From: Bordetella genomosp. 11
Lineage (GTDB): Bacteria > Pseudomonadota > Gammaproteobacteria > Burkholderiales > Burkholderiaceae_B
Assembly: GCF_002261215.1 (NCBI RefSeq)
Contig: NZ_NEVS01000004.1
Location: 1,364,001-1,428,000 of the forward strand
Reading direction: 5' to 3'
DNA: 64,000 nucleotides
Shown here in pieces: positions 8,953 to 17,217 of the stretch. The translations under genes and the position numbers were made by a program. The notes beneath the pieces were generated by a model. That model saw only the letters and a program-made list of their open reading frames with translations. It searched no databases and was not told the origin of the DNA. Position 1 is the stretch's first letter, and the number at the start of each line of letters is the position of its first letter.

Positions 8953-9720
8953 TCAAAGCGGCTTCCAGCGGAACAGCCGGCGTTCCAGCGGCTTGAGCAG
9001 CCCGCCTTCGAACAGCAGCATCAGCACCACCAGCAATAAGGTCCAGGCGAACACCTGGTCGGTCTGCACGAGATCGGCCGCCTGGCGCAGGCGATAGCCG
9101 ATGCCGTCGGACGAACCCAGCGTCTCGGCCACCAGCGACACCCGCCAGCCGAAACCGAAGGCCAGGCGGGCACCCGAGAAGAAGTAGGGCAGGATGGTGG
9201 GCAGGTAGATTTTGCGCAGTATCTGTGCCCGTGACATGCGGAAACTGCGCGCCAGGTCCACGTGCAGCTTGTCGACGTTCTGCGAGCCCTGCCAGACGTT
9301 GGTCAGGATCAGCGGCATTGCCGTCATGAATACCACGAAGATCGTCGTGGCGTTGGAAATGCCGAACCAGATGATCGCGAAGACGGCCCAAATGGCCGAA
9401 GACACCGTGTTCATGACGGCCAGCAACGGGTCGAAGAAGGTCGCCAGCACGCGGCTGGATCCCAGCGCCAGGCCCAGCGGCGTGCCGACCACGGTCGCCA
9501 GCGCGAAGCCGATCAGGATGCGCATCAGCGTGGTCAGCACATCGTGCGTGAAGCTGGCCGAATGCGTCAGGTTGACCAGCGCCTGGATGACCTTTTCCGG
9601 CCCGGGCAGTACGAAGGCCGGGACGTGGGAGGCGGCCAGCGACCACAGCACCACGAAGACAAGGGTCAGCGCCGCGCGCTGCAGGAACAGCCATCCAAGG
9701 CCACGCAGGGCTTTGCTCAT
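8953..9720 (-). CDS. ABC transporter permease, SsuC/TauC type (importer 2)
   Basis: This 255-residue polytopic protein contains the EAA loop (DKLHVDLARSFRMSRAQILRKIYLP, about residues 140-165). It should form the channel of importer 2. The start ATG overlaps the stop of the ATPase gene by 4 bases. A gap of about 100 bases without recognisable signals separates it from the binding-protein gene downstream. Confidence 0.9.
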   Translation of the reverse strand: MSKALRGLGWLFLQRAALTLVFVVLWSLAASHVPAFVLPGPEKVIQALVNLTHSASFTHDVLTTLMRILIGFALATVVGTPLGLALGSSRVLATFFDPLLAVMNTVSSAIWAVFAIIWFGISNATTIFVVFMTAMPLILTNVWQGSQNVDKLHVDLARSFRMSRAQILRKIYLPTILPYFFSGARLAFGFGWRVSLVAETLGSSDGIGYRLRQAADLVQTDQVFAWTLLLVVLMLLFEGGLLKPLERRLFRWKPL

Positions 9721-10544
9721 TCGTGCACCTTCATGCGCAGCTGGCGGGTGTGTTCGGCGACGTCGCGATCGGTGGGCGCGCGGGGGCGGGGCAGCGACAC
9801 GGTGTCGATTTCGCGGATACGGCCCGGACGCGGCGCCATCAGCACGATGCGGTCGGCCAGGACGACCGCTTCTTCGACGTCATGCGTCACGAACAGGATC
9901 GTCATGTTCTTCATTGCCTGGATGCGCAGTACCTCTTCGTGCATTTGCGTGCGCGTCTGCGGATCCAGCTTGGAGAAAGGCTCGTCCATCAGCAGCACGG
10001 CGGGTTCGATGACCAGGCTGCGCGCCAGCGCGACGCGGCTGCGCATGCCGCCCGACAACTGGTGCGGCCAGGAATCGCCGAAGCTCGACAGGCCCACCAT
10101 ATCCAGCACGGCATTGGCGCGGCGGTGCCGTTCGGCCTTGCCGACATTGCCGGCTTCCAGGCCGAAGGCGACGTTATCGCGCACGCTGCGCCAGGGCAGC
10201 AGCCGGTCTTCCTGGAACAGGTAGGCCATGTGGCGCCATTGGTCGTAGGTGGCCAGCGGTTGACCCGCCAGGAAAATCTCGCCGCCATCGTGCGGTTCCA
10301 GGCCGGCGACGATATTGAGCAGGGTGCTCTTGCCGCAGCCGGAAGGGCCAAGCAGCGCGACGATCTCGCCGCTGCCCACCGTAAACGATATATCGCGCAG
10401 GGCTTCGAGCGTGCCGAAGCGCTTGGAAACGTGCCGAACATCGAGGGCATCGGACCGGCTCGACGGAACAGGTTCGCTCGCGCCGGGGGCGGCGCCGGGC
10501 GCCGCGCTGGCGCCGATGCCGGGTTGCAGGTAAGCGCGGTTCAT
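9717..10544 (-). CDS. ABC transporter ATP-binding protein, SsuB/TauB type (importer 2)
   Basis: The 275-residue ATPase has Walker A GPSGCGKST, the Q-loop LFQEDRLLPW, the signature LSGGMRSR and Walker B VLLMDEP, followed by the H-loop LFVTHDVEEA. It energises importer 2. Its ATG overlaps the stop of the GntR regulator by 4 bases and its own stop overlaps the permease start, so regulator, ATPase and permease are translationally chained. Confidence 0.92.
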   Translation of the reverse strand: MNRAYLQPGIGASAAPGAAPGASEPVPSSRSDALDVRHVSKRFGTLEALRDISFTVGSGEIVALLGPSGCGKSTLLNIVAGLEPHDGGEIFLAGQPLATYDQWRHMAYLFQEDRLLPWRSVRDNVAFGLEAGNVGKAERHRRANAVLDMVGLSSFGDSWPHQLSGGMRSRVALARSLVIEPAVLLMDEPFSKLDPQTRTQMHEEVLRIQAMKNMTILFVTHDVEEAVVLADRIVLMAPRPGRIREIDTVSLPRPRAPTDRDVAEHTRQLRMKVHE

Positions 10545-11284
10545 CGGCCGCTCCCGTTAAGGTTCGCGGGGACCGGAATGGCCGCGCCGGTCTGGGTCAG
10601 GCTGGCGTAGAGTTTTTCCAGCGTCATCTCCTGGAACGTCTCGATATGACGGCGCGCGATCGTTTCTGCGCGCTTGCCATCGCCCTCGGCCAACGCCTCT
10701 ATCATGGCATTGTGATCGTGCTTGATTTCGGGCTTGGTGCGCTGCACGCCGAAGCCCAGGGCAACCAGACGGGACATTTCGTCCATCAGCTGGCTGAGCA
10801 GGCGATAAAGCCGCTCGTTGCCACAAGCGGCCGCGATAGCCAGGTGGAAGGCCTTGTTGGCGTCCATGAACACATCGATCTGGTCGCTCAGCTGAAGGAC
10901 CGGATGCGTCACCCTGCAGGCCGCTTCCAGGCGCCGAAGCAGGTCGATGTCCACGCGGCCGGCCGCCAGCCTGGCCGCAAGCGGTTCGACCTGCACCCGC
11001 AGCGTGAAGACTTCCTCGACGTCGCGCAAGGTAATCGGCGCGATCTGGTAGCCCTTGCGCGGTTTGGAGCGCACCAGTCCTTCGTGAGCCAGGCGCACCA
11101 GCGCGATGCGGCAACTGGTCTTGCGGATGCCGTAGGCCGACATCAATTCGGGTTCCGTCACGACGGCGCCGGGCGCCAGCCGGCAAGACAGCACGTCGCG
11201 CCGGATGCGGTCGTACGCGTCCTCGCCGGAACTCACGGTGGAGTTTGCGGGGGAAGGTGCGACGTGGATCCGGGCTTCGAGCAT
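10541..11284 (-). CDS. GntR-family (FadR/FCD subfamily) transcriptional regulator
   Basis: The protein has an N-terminal winged helix (DAYDRIRRDVLSCRLAPGAVV, then IRKTSCRIALVRLAHEGLV) and a C-terminal all-helical FCD ligand-binding domain with metal-ligand-type His residues (HLAIAAACGNERLY and RRHIETF). FCD regulators usually repress catabolic operons until a carboxylate ligand binds. The ATG at 11284 (247 residues) is preferred over a GTG at 11320 because the GTG lies inside a perfect palindrome that is almost certainly the operator. Its position at the head of the two-importer operon implies autoregulation of the whole set. Confidence 0.85.
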   Translation of the reverse strand: MLEARIHVAPSPANSTVSSGEDAYDRIRRDVLSCRLAPGAVVTEPELMSAYGIRKTSCRIALVRLAHEGLVRSKPRKGYQIAPITLRDVEEVFTLRVQVEPLAARLAAGRVDIDLLRRLEAACRVTHPVLQLSDQIDVFMDANKAFHLAIAAACGNERLYRLLSQLMDEMSRLVALGFGVQRTKPEIKHDHNAMIEALAEGDGKRAETIARRHIETFQEMTLEKLYASLTQTGAAIPVPANLNGSGR

Positions 11285-11303
11285 GCTGGCAGGGTCTCGG
11301 TCG

Positions 11304-11324
11304 AACTGTGAGCTGCTCACAGTT
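11304..11324. promoter_or_regulatory. 21-bp perfect palindrome, candidate GntR/FCD operator
   Basis: The arms AACTGTGAGC and GCTCACAGTT are perfect complements around a single T. The centre lies 30 bases upstream of the regulator's ATG. FCD-type GntR proteins bind short palindromes of the form GT...AC, and this site contains such half sites. Location and perfect symmetry make it the best candidate for the autoregulatory operator of the importer/CoA operon. Confidence 0.75.
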
Positions 11325-11460
11325 GGTGTGAAGTGCGTCTACAACGCCTCCATTCTATGGATGACCTGCCCTCGTGCTAACTAAGAATTTACCCTAAGCA
11401 TATTCCTGGAATGTTGATTGGAGCCCACGGATATCCCCTGCGGGCATAAGGGGTTCTGCC

Positions 11461-11922
11461 TTACTCCACCGGCGTCAGCACCGGCGAGCCGCTGTTCTTC
11501 AGCAGCAGGACCACGAACTTCGCCGGCTTGGTCTGGCTGGCGTTATGACCGATGGTATGCACATCGTTCGGTCCTTCGTAGAAAGTCTGGCCCGCCGTCA
11601 GCGTCACCGGTTCGCTGCCTCGCAAACCCATGACGATCGTTCCCTCCAGCACATAGACGAAGGCATGCGCGTCGTGACGGTGGACCGGATCCACCGCGCC
11701 GGGCGGATAGTCGACTTCCAGCAGCGTCGCTTCCTTGCCCGGGTAGTCGGCCAGCTGTTTGGTCATCAACGCTTTTACCTCGGCCATGGGCGCTGCCGGC
11801 TGGCCATGGGCGGAACCCGCGCCGGCCGCATGGGCGCCGGCGGCGGGAGGATGCTGGGCATGGGCACTGGCGCAAATACCCGATGCCAGAAGCAGGGCGG
11901 CCAGGGTTTTCGAAGTAGTCAT
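11461..11922 (-). CDS. secreted cupin-domain protein
   Basis: The 153-residue protein carries a signal peptide (MTTSKTLAALLLASGICASA, cleavage near AHA) followed by a His/Ala/Gly-rich linker and a single cupin barrel. The barrel has metal-binding residues in HRHDAHAFVYVLEG and a second motif GPNDVHTIGHN. It is probably periplasmic and binds a divalent metal. Related proteins occur beside redox or sugar-related genes, but no defined reaction can be assigned. The start is the ATG that begins the signal peptide. It lies 100 bases downstream of the NmrA-like gene and may share its transcript. Confidence 0.8.
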   Translation of the reverse strand: MTTSKTLAALLLASGICASAHAQHPPAAGAHAAGAGSAHGQPAAPMAEVKALMTKQLADYPGKEATLLEVDYPPGAVDPVHRHDAHAFVYVLEGTIVMGLRGSEPVTLTAGQTFYEGPNDVHTIGHNASQTKPAKFVVLLLKNSGSPVLTPVE

Positions 11923-12022
11923 GGTTCTTCCTTGATCGACATGATGGGGAATGGAGGCCGGGCGTGGGTCCCAGCCGCGGAGCAACTGGGCGCGAGGATT
12001 GCCGCGCCTGTCGCCCGGCGAT

Positions 12023-12781
12023 CTATGCCTGTGCCACCGCGGCGCGCAGCCAGTCCTGGAAGCGGGTCGGGGCGATCCGCGCTCCCGGGCCGGTAACCAG
12101 GGACTGGTCGTTCAGGACCGAGCCGAAATAACGTGCATGGACGTCGGCGAGGATCTGATATGTGCTGTCCTGTTTCGCGGCCAGATACATGCGCGCCAGT
12201 TCGTCCAAGGGAATACGGTCCGGTCCGCCCACTTCGACCATGCCGTTCACCGGCGGCTGAACCGCCACGTCGGCCACGGCCGCGGACGTTTCATCCGCGG
12301 CGATGGGCTGGACCAGGGCGGGCGACAAGCGCGCGATACCGCCGTCGACGCTGGATTTGATGATGCCGTCGACGAACTCGAAGAACTGCGTCGACCGGAG
12401 GATGGTATAGGGGATGCCCGAAGCCTTGATCAGGTTCTCCTGGGCGATTTTGGCGCGCATATAGCCGTTGTCCGGCAGGCGGTCCGCCCCCACCACTGAC
12501 AGCGCGACGTGGTGCTTCACACCTCCCGCGGTTTCCGCGGCCGCGATATTCCGGCCAGCCGTTTCGAAGAACGCCAACACCGCCCGGTCCTCGAACGAAG
12601 GCGAGTTGGCCACGTCGACGACCACGTCGGCGCCCTTGACCGCGTCGGCCAGGCCCTCGCCGGTGATGATGTTCACGCCGGAGCTGAGCGACGCGGCGAC
12701 GACTTCGTGGCCCGCCCGGCGCAGGCGGTTCACCACGTTCGTTCCGATCAGGCCGCTGGCGCCTATGACGACGATTCTCAT
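12023..12781 (-). CDS. NAD(P)-binding atypical short-chain dehydrogenase, NmrA/SDR family
   Basis: The 252-residue protein begins MRIVVIGASGLIGTNVVNRL, the glycine-rich dinucleotide motif, and has GYMRAKIAQENLI and SGIPYTILRSTQFFEF, typical of atypical SDRs such as NmrA-like regulators and NAD(P)H:quinone/flavin reductases. The classical YxxxK catalytic pair is not evident. It is divergent from the CadC-like regulator at 12928, which may control it. The function is not assignable beyond a dinucleotide-binding redox or sensor protein. Confidence 0.82.
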   Translation of the reverse strand: MRIVVIGASGLIGTNVVNRLRRAGHEVVAASLSSGVNIITGEGLADAVKGADVVVDVANSPSFEDRAVLAFFETAGRNIAAAETAGGVKHHVALSVVGADRLPDNGYMRAKIAQENLIKASGIPYTILRSTQFFEFVDGIIKSSVDGGIARLSPALVQPIAADETSAAVADVAVQPPVNGMVEVGGPDRIPLDELARMYLAAKQDSTYQILADVHARYFGSVLNDQSLVTGPGARIAPTRFQDWLRAAVAQA

Positions 12782-12927
12782 GATTTCGTTCTCCGTTCGT
12801 TGTCCCGGTCATCCACATGGCGGCCGGTGTATGCACTATGCCGGGGAGCCCTGTGGAATACTTTGGCGAAACCTTGTATTTCCCTTGTTTTGGGTTTGAG
12901 TCTTCGTCTACGGGAGCGGGAAGCGGC

Positions 12928-14490
12928 ATGTGGGTGTTCGAGGATTGCGCGTTGGACGTCGATCGGCGAGAGCTCTCCCGGGCGTCCCAGGTGGTGGCGA
13001 CCACGCCGCAAGTCTTCGATTTGCTTGTGTACCTGGCGCGGAACCGCGAGCGGGTCGTTACGCGGGACGACCTGCTGGACGTCGTCTGGGGGGGGCGCAT
13101 CGTCTCGGAATCGACCTTGGCGAGCCACATCAACGCGGCGCGCAAGGCGGTGGGCGATAACGGCCAGCAGCAGCGCGTGATCCGGACGGTGCCCCGCAAG
13201 GGATTCCGCTTCGTGGCCGATGTCAGGAATGTGGAGCTGGCGCATGGCGCCGATGCGTCCGGTATGGATGCTGTCCTGGCCGGCCCGGCGCTGCCCAATC
13301 GGCCGTCCATCGCCGTGCTGCCCTTCGTCAACCTGAGCGGTCTTCCCGACCAGGATTATCTGGCCGACGGCGTGGTGGAAGACATCATCGCGGCCTTGTC
13401 GCGCCATCGCTGGCTGTTCGTGGTTTCGCGCAACTCCAGCTTCACCTATAGGGCGCAAGCCGTGGACGTGAAGCAGGTCGGCCGCGAGCTGGGTGTGCGC
13501 TACGTGCTGGAAGGCAGCTTTCGGCGCTCGGAAAACCGTGTGCGGATCACCGGCCAATTGGTGGACGCCGCGAGCTCCACCCATCACTGGGCGGGCCGGT
13601 TCGAAGGCGTGCTGGACGATATCTTCGCGCTTTACGACCAGATCACCGAAAGCGTGGTCGGGTCGCTGGCGCCGCAGCTCGAACAGGTCGAAATCGAGCG
13701 CGCGACGCACAAGCCGACCGACAGCCTGGACGCCTACGACTACTACCTGCGCGGCATGGCCCAGGTGCACCGGGGATCCCGGGAATGCATCGACCGGGCG
13801 CTACCGCTGTTTCACCAGGCGATGGACGCCGACGAGGATTTTGCATCGGCCTATGCGATGGCGGCCTGGTGCCATTGCTGGCGCAAGATCAATGGCTGGA
13901 TGCCCGATCCCACCGACGACATTGCCGAGGGGACGCGGCTGGCGCGCCGCGCCATCGATCTGGGCAGGGGCGACGCCGTCGCGCTGACGCGGGCTGGCCA
14001 TGCCTTGGCGCACCTGGCGGGCGAGCTGGCGGGCGGGATCGCGCTCATAGACCGGGCCCTGGTTCTCAATCCCAACCTGTCGTCGGCCTGGTTTCTGGGG
14101 GCTTTCCTGCGCCTGTGGCACGGCGAGACCGAAGAGGCCATCGCGTTCTTCACGCGTGCCATGCGCTTGAGTCCGCTCGATCCGGAGATGTATCGGATGC
14201 AGGCCGGCATCGCCACCGGGCATCTTTTCGCCGGACGCTTCGACGAGGCCTCGTCATGGGCGGAAAAAGCCCTGCGCGACCTGCCGGGATTCATGCTGGC
14301 GCTGGCGGTCATCGGCGCCAGCCGCGCGCTGCAGGGACAGATCGAGGACGCGCGCCTTGCGGCGGCGCAATTGCGAGCGGCCAGTCCGGACCTGCGTGTC
14401 TCCAATCTGGGCGATTGGCTGCCGATCCATCGACCCGAGAACCTGGCTGTCCTGCGCGACGGCCTCCGGCAGGCCGGGTTGCCGGCCTGA
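12928..14490 (+). CDS. CadC/ToxR-like winged-helix regulator with TPR region
   Basis: The 520-residue protein has an N-terminal OmpR-type winged helix (CALDVDRRELSR through VRTVPRKGFRF, residues 1-100). Next comes a domain common to this soluble family (IAVLPFVNLSGLPDQDYLADG through HHWAGRFEG, about 125-230), then a helical TPR-like region to the end. There is no transmembrane segment, unlike CadC. The ATG at 12928 was chosen because it places the winged helix at the N-terminus and has a GGGAGCGGGAAG ribosome site. Upstream ATGs would add about 37 unlikely residues. It probably controls the divergent NmrA-like gene, though no clear operator was seen. Confidence 0.85.
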   Translation: MWVFEDCALDVDRRELSRASQVVATTPQVFDLLVYLARNRERVVTRDDLLDVVWGGRIVSESTLASHINAARKAVGDNGQQQRVIRTVPRKGFRFVADVRNVELAHGADASGMDAVLAGPALPNRPSIAVLPFVNLSGLPDQDYLADGVVEDIIAALSRHRWLFVVSRNSSFTYRAQAVDVKQVGRELGVRYVLEGSFRRSENRVRITGQLVDAASSTHHWAGRFEGVLDDIFALYDQITESVVGSLAPQLEQVEIERATHKPTDSLDAYDYYLRGMAQVHRGSRECIDRALPLFHQAMDADEDFASAYAMAAWCHCWRKINGWMPDPTDDIAEGTRLARRAIDLGRGDAVALTRAGHALAHLAGELAGGIALIDRALVLNPNLSSAWFLGAFLRLWHGETEEAIAFFTRAMRLSPLDPEMYRMQAGIATGHLFAGRFDEASSWAEKALRDLPGFMLALAVIGASRALQGQIEDARLAAAQLRAASPDLRVSNLGDWLPIHRPENLAVLRDGLRQAGLPA

Positions 14491-14579
14491 GGGATGGCCG
14501 GCACGGGTCCTGTCCGTCATAATCGGCGCATCGAGCGTGCAACGGCGTGGCGCAGTCCCCGCGCAACGGAGCCCAGGCC

Positions 14580-14834
14580 ATGGACCAGACCGTCGATCCG
14601 GACGACCAGCACTATGTCTATTTCGCCCAGGTGCAATGCGCGGATTTCCCCACCATCGATGCCGTGGAAATCGAAGGATGCGGGTATGGCGTGTTGCTGG
14701 TGCGCTATTTTTCGTACCGGACGCGTTCCGTCGAAGGCGACCACTGGTACGGGAACGCGGCGGCCGCCCGCGCGGCCGCCGAACTGCAGTTCGGCATCGA
14801 CCCGGAAAACTGGTCGGTGCGCGGCCGGGTGTAA
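14580..14834 (+). CDS. small hypothetical protein (84 aa)
   Basis: I do not recognise this protein. It is acidic and aromatic-rich (DDQHYVYFAQVQCADFPTID, then FSYRTRSVEGDHWYGNAAAA) and ends in LQFGIDPENWSVRGRV. It has no signal peptide or membrane segment. An ATG at 14580 with GGAG about 10 bases upstream is preferred over a GTG 33 bases earlier. It follows the CadC-like regulator in the same direction and ends 36 bases before the convergent cynS stop, with a GC-rich inverted repeat between them. Confidence 0.6.
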   Translation: MDQTVDPDDQHYVYFAQVQCADFPTIDAVEIEGCGYGVLLVRYFSYRTRSVEGDHWYGNAAAARAAAELQFGIDPENWSVRGRV

Positions 14835-14870
14835 CGCCAGGGGCGGCAGGGCCGCGGCGCCCCGCCGCGA

Positions 14871-15320
14871 TCAATAGGTCTTGTAGGGCAGGAATTTGCC
14901 GGACAGCAGCACCTGGACGCGATCGCCCTTGGGATCGGCCTGCCGTTGGATATCCATCGAAAAGTCGATCGCGCTCATGATCCCGTCGCCGAATTCCTCG
15001 TGAATCAGTTCCTTGATGGTGCTGCCATAAACGCTGACGATCTCATACCAGCGGTAGATCAGCGGATCGGTCGGTATGGCGGTCGACAGCGATCCCTTGC
15101 TCGGCACGATCTGCAGCCAGGCGATGGCTTCGTCCGATAGCTCGAAGATGCCGCCCACGATTTCGGCCTGCTTCTTGTCCAGCGTCATCTGGCCCAGGCA
15201 GGCCGCGGTGGTCCACTCCTTGGACTGGCCGACCTGCTTGGCGATATCCGCCCATTTGAGTCCCTTGCGGACCTTGGCGGAAACGATCATTTCGGTGACT
15301 TGGGTACGGCTGGATATCAT
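14871..15320 (-). CDS. cynS: cyanate hydratase (cyanase)
   Basis: The 149-residue protein matches cyanase over its length. The catalytic triad is visible as Arg90 and Glu93 (YRWYEIV) and Ser116 (GIMSAIDF), equivalent to Arg96, Glu99 and Ser122 of the E. coli enzyme. It converts cyanate and bicarbonate to carbamate and CO2, giving ammonia. The N-terminal helix-turn-helix-like domain of the family is present (KWADIAKQVGQSKEWT). It is the last gene of a sigma54-controlled operon, 101 bases after the ATPase gene. No carbonic anhydrase (cynT) accompanies it. Confidence 0.96.
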   Translation of the reverse strand: MISSRTQVTEMIVSAKVRKGLKWADIAKQVGQSKEWTTAACLGQMTLDKKQAEIVGGIFELSDEAIAWLQIVPSKGSLSTAIPTDPLIYRWYEIVSVYGSTIKELIHEEFGDGIMSAIDFSMDIQRQADPKGDRVQVLLSGKFLPYKTY

Positions 15321-15421
15321 GAAAGACTCCTGGAAACGACTTTCGGGGTGAATGAAAAAGGGTGTCTGGACAAGGGGCTGAAAGGGCTGCGGCCATGGAC
15401 CGTGTTCAACGCGGCCGGCGC

Positions 15422-16345
15422 TCACGCCGTGCCGATGGCGCGGGCGGTGCGGGTCAATTCCAGGTCCGCCACGTTTTCCGGCACGGCGCCGGGACTGACC
15501 GTGCGGGTGGTTCCGGTCTGCGCGGCGCCGTGTTCCACCTCGGCCTGGATCTCGGCCGACCGGCGCACCAGGAAGTCGATGAGGTGGTTGCGGATCCGAT
15601 AGAACTGCGGTTCGTGGTGCAGCGAGTCCCGGGTGCGTGCGCGGGGCAGGGTGTTATGGACGATTTCGGCCAGCCGCGCGTGAGGTCCATTGCTCATCAG
15701 GAAGATGCGGTCGGCCAGGAGGATGGCCTCGTCCACGTCGTGGGTGATCATGAACACCGTTTGGCGCGTCGCGGCGCAGATTTTCAAAAGTTCGTCCTGA
15801 ATGACGCCGCGCGTCAGCGCATCCAGCGCGCCGAAGGGTTCGTCCATCAACAGCATGCCGGGTTCGACCGAGAACGCGCGCGCGATGCCGACGCGCTGCT
15901 TCATGCCGCCGGATAGCTCGGATGGCTTCTTTTCGCCGGCGCTGCCCAGCCCCACCAATTCCAGGAAGTATTGCGCGTGTTCCCTGATGCGTGAGCGGGA
16001 CCAGTCGGGATGGCGCGATCGCACCGCGAAGGCGATGTTATCGCGGGCGGTCAGCCACGGCATGAGGGCGTGGTTCTGGAACACGACGCCGCGGTCCAGG
16101 CCCGGCCCGCTGACCTCGCGGCCGCCGGCGATGACCACGCCGCTGCTGGCTTCTTCCAGGCCGGCCAGGATGTTCAGGATGGTGCTCTTGCCGCAACCCG
16201 AATGCCCCGTTATGCAGATGAACTCGCCGCGTTCGATGCGAAAGCCGACGTTCTCGAATACCGGCGGGAGATCGGCCCGGTAGCGCTTGGAGAGATCGTC
16301 CACTTCGACGAAGGCCGCCGCCGGCCGCATTGCGTTATTCGACAT
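15422..16345 (-). CDS. nitrate/cyanate-type ABC transporter ATP-binding protein
   Basis: The 307-residue ATPase has Walker A GHSGCGKST, the Q-loop VVFQNHALMPW, the signature LSGGMKQR, Walker B MLLMDEP and the H-loop MITHDVDEA. It resembles the NrtD/CynD/CmpD class. A C-terminal tail of about 50 residues after the nucleotide-binding domain has no binding-protein fusion, so it is the D-type and not the C-type subunit. Its start overlaps the permease stop by 11 bases. Proximity to cynS suggests cyanate as substrate. Confidence 0.9.
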   Translation of the reverse strand: MSNNAMRPAAAFVEVDDLSKRYRADLPPVFENVGFRIERGEFICITGHSGCGKSTILNILAGLEEASSGVVIAGGREVSGPGLDRGVVFQNHALMPWLTARDNIAFAVRSRHPDWSRSRIREHAQYFLELVGLGSAGEKKPSELSGGMKQRVGIARAFSVEPGMLLMDEPFGALDALTRGVIQDELLKICAATRQTVFMITHDVDEAILLADRIFLMSNGPHARLAEIVHNTLPRARTRDSLHHEPQFYRIRNHLIDFLVRRSAEIQAEVEHGAAQTGTTRTVSPGAVPENVADLELTRTARAIGTA

Positions 16346-17204
16346 AGGTCACCTTTTTCTGCAGGCGGGCGAAAGCGAGGTCCAGCGCCATGCCGACGAG
16401 GCCGATCAGCAGCACGGCGAAGAGGACATTGGTCAGCGACAGGTTGTTCCATTCGTTCCAGAGGAAATAGCCGATGCCGGTGCCGCCCACGAGCATTTCG
16501 GCGGCGACGATGACCAGCCATGCTATCCCCATGGAGATGCGCATGCCCGTGACGATGGTGGGTGCCGCGGCCGGCAGGATGATGCGCAGCGCCTTGCGCA
16601 GCGGGCCCACTTCCAATGTCCGGGCGACATTGAGCCAGTCCCGGCGAACGTTGGCCACGCCGAAGGCCGTGTTGATCAGCATCGGCCAGATGGAACAGAT
16701 GAAGATCACGAATATCGCGGATACCGAGGAATCCTTGATGGTGTACAGCGCGATCGGCATCCAGGCCAGCGGCGAGATCGGCTTGAGGACCTGGATGAAG
16801 GGATCGAGCGAGCGGTGCAGCAGGGGCGACATCCCGATCAGGAAGCCCAGGGGAAGGGCTACCAGCGCGGCGAGCAGGTAGCCGCCCGCGACCCGCGACA
16901 GCGACCATGCGAGCTGTATCCCCACGCCCTTGTCATTGGGGCCGCGATCGTAGAAGGGATGGCTCAGGTGCGTCCAGGCCGCCTGCGCGAACTGCGCGGG
17001 ACTTGGAAATCCGTCGGATTTGGCGGCGCCGCCCGCCGCGCTTGGCGCCTGGCCCATCAGCGCGGCGTACTCCGCCTGCTCCGGCGTCATGGCCGGCGCG
17101 TGCGCGGCCTGTCCGGTGGTGGTCGCGAGCTGCCAGATGCCGACCAGCACCAGCAGCAACAGGCCGCTGAGCAAGGCGGCTGAGATCCGGGTCGAGGGTT
17201 TCAT
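16335..17204 (-). CDS. nitrate/cyanate-type ABC transporter permease (NrtB/CynB-like)
   Basis: This 289-residue polytopic protein has an N-terminal membrane anchor, a periplasmic stretch of about 60 residues, and the typical EAA segment (RRDWLNVARTLEVGPLRKALRIILP). The motif PISPLAWMPIALYTIKDSS is characteristic of nitrate/bicarbonate/cyanate permeases. The ATG at 17204, with GAAGGGAA upstream, is preferred over one 39 bases earlier. It pairs with the ATPase and binding protein on either side. Confidence 0.9.
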   Translation of the reverse strand: MKPSTRISAALLSGLLLLVLVGIWQLATTTGQAAHAPAMTPEQAEYAALMGQAPSAAGGAAKSDGFPSPAQFAQAAWTHLSHPFYDRGPNDKGVGIQLAWSLSRVAGGYLLAALVALPLGFLIGMSPLLHRSLDPFIQVLKPISPLAWMPIALYTIKDSSVSAIFVIFICSIWPMLINTAFGVANVRRDWLNVARTLEVGPLRKALRIILPAAAPTIVTGMRISMGIAWLVIVAAEMLVGGTGIGYFLWNEWNNLSLTNVLFAVLLIGLVGMALDLAFARLQKKVTYVE

Positions 17205-17217
17205 GGCGCCGTTCCCT

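Noticed and set aside
11285..11320. GTG start of the GntR/FCD gene at 11320
   Set aside because: The codon lies within a perfect 21-base palindrome that reads as the operator, and the ATG at 11284 gives a normal family N-terminus.
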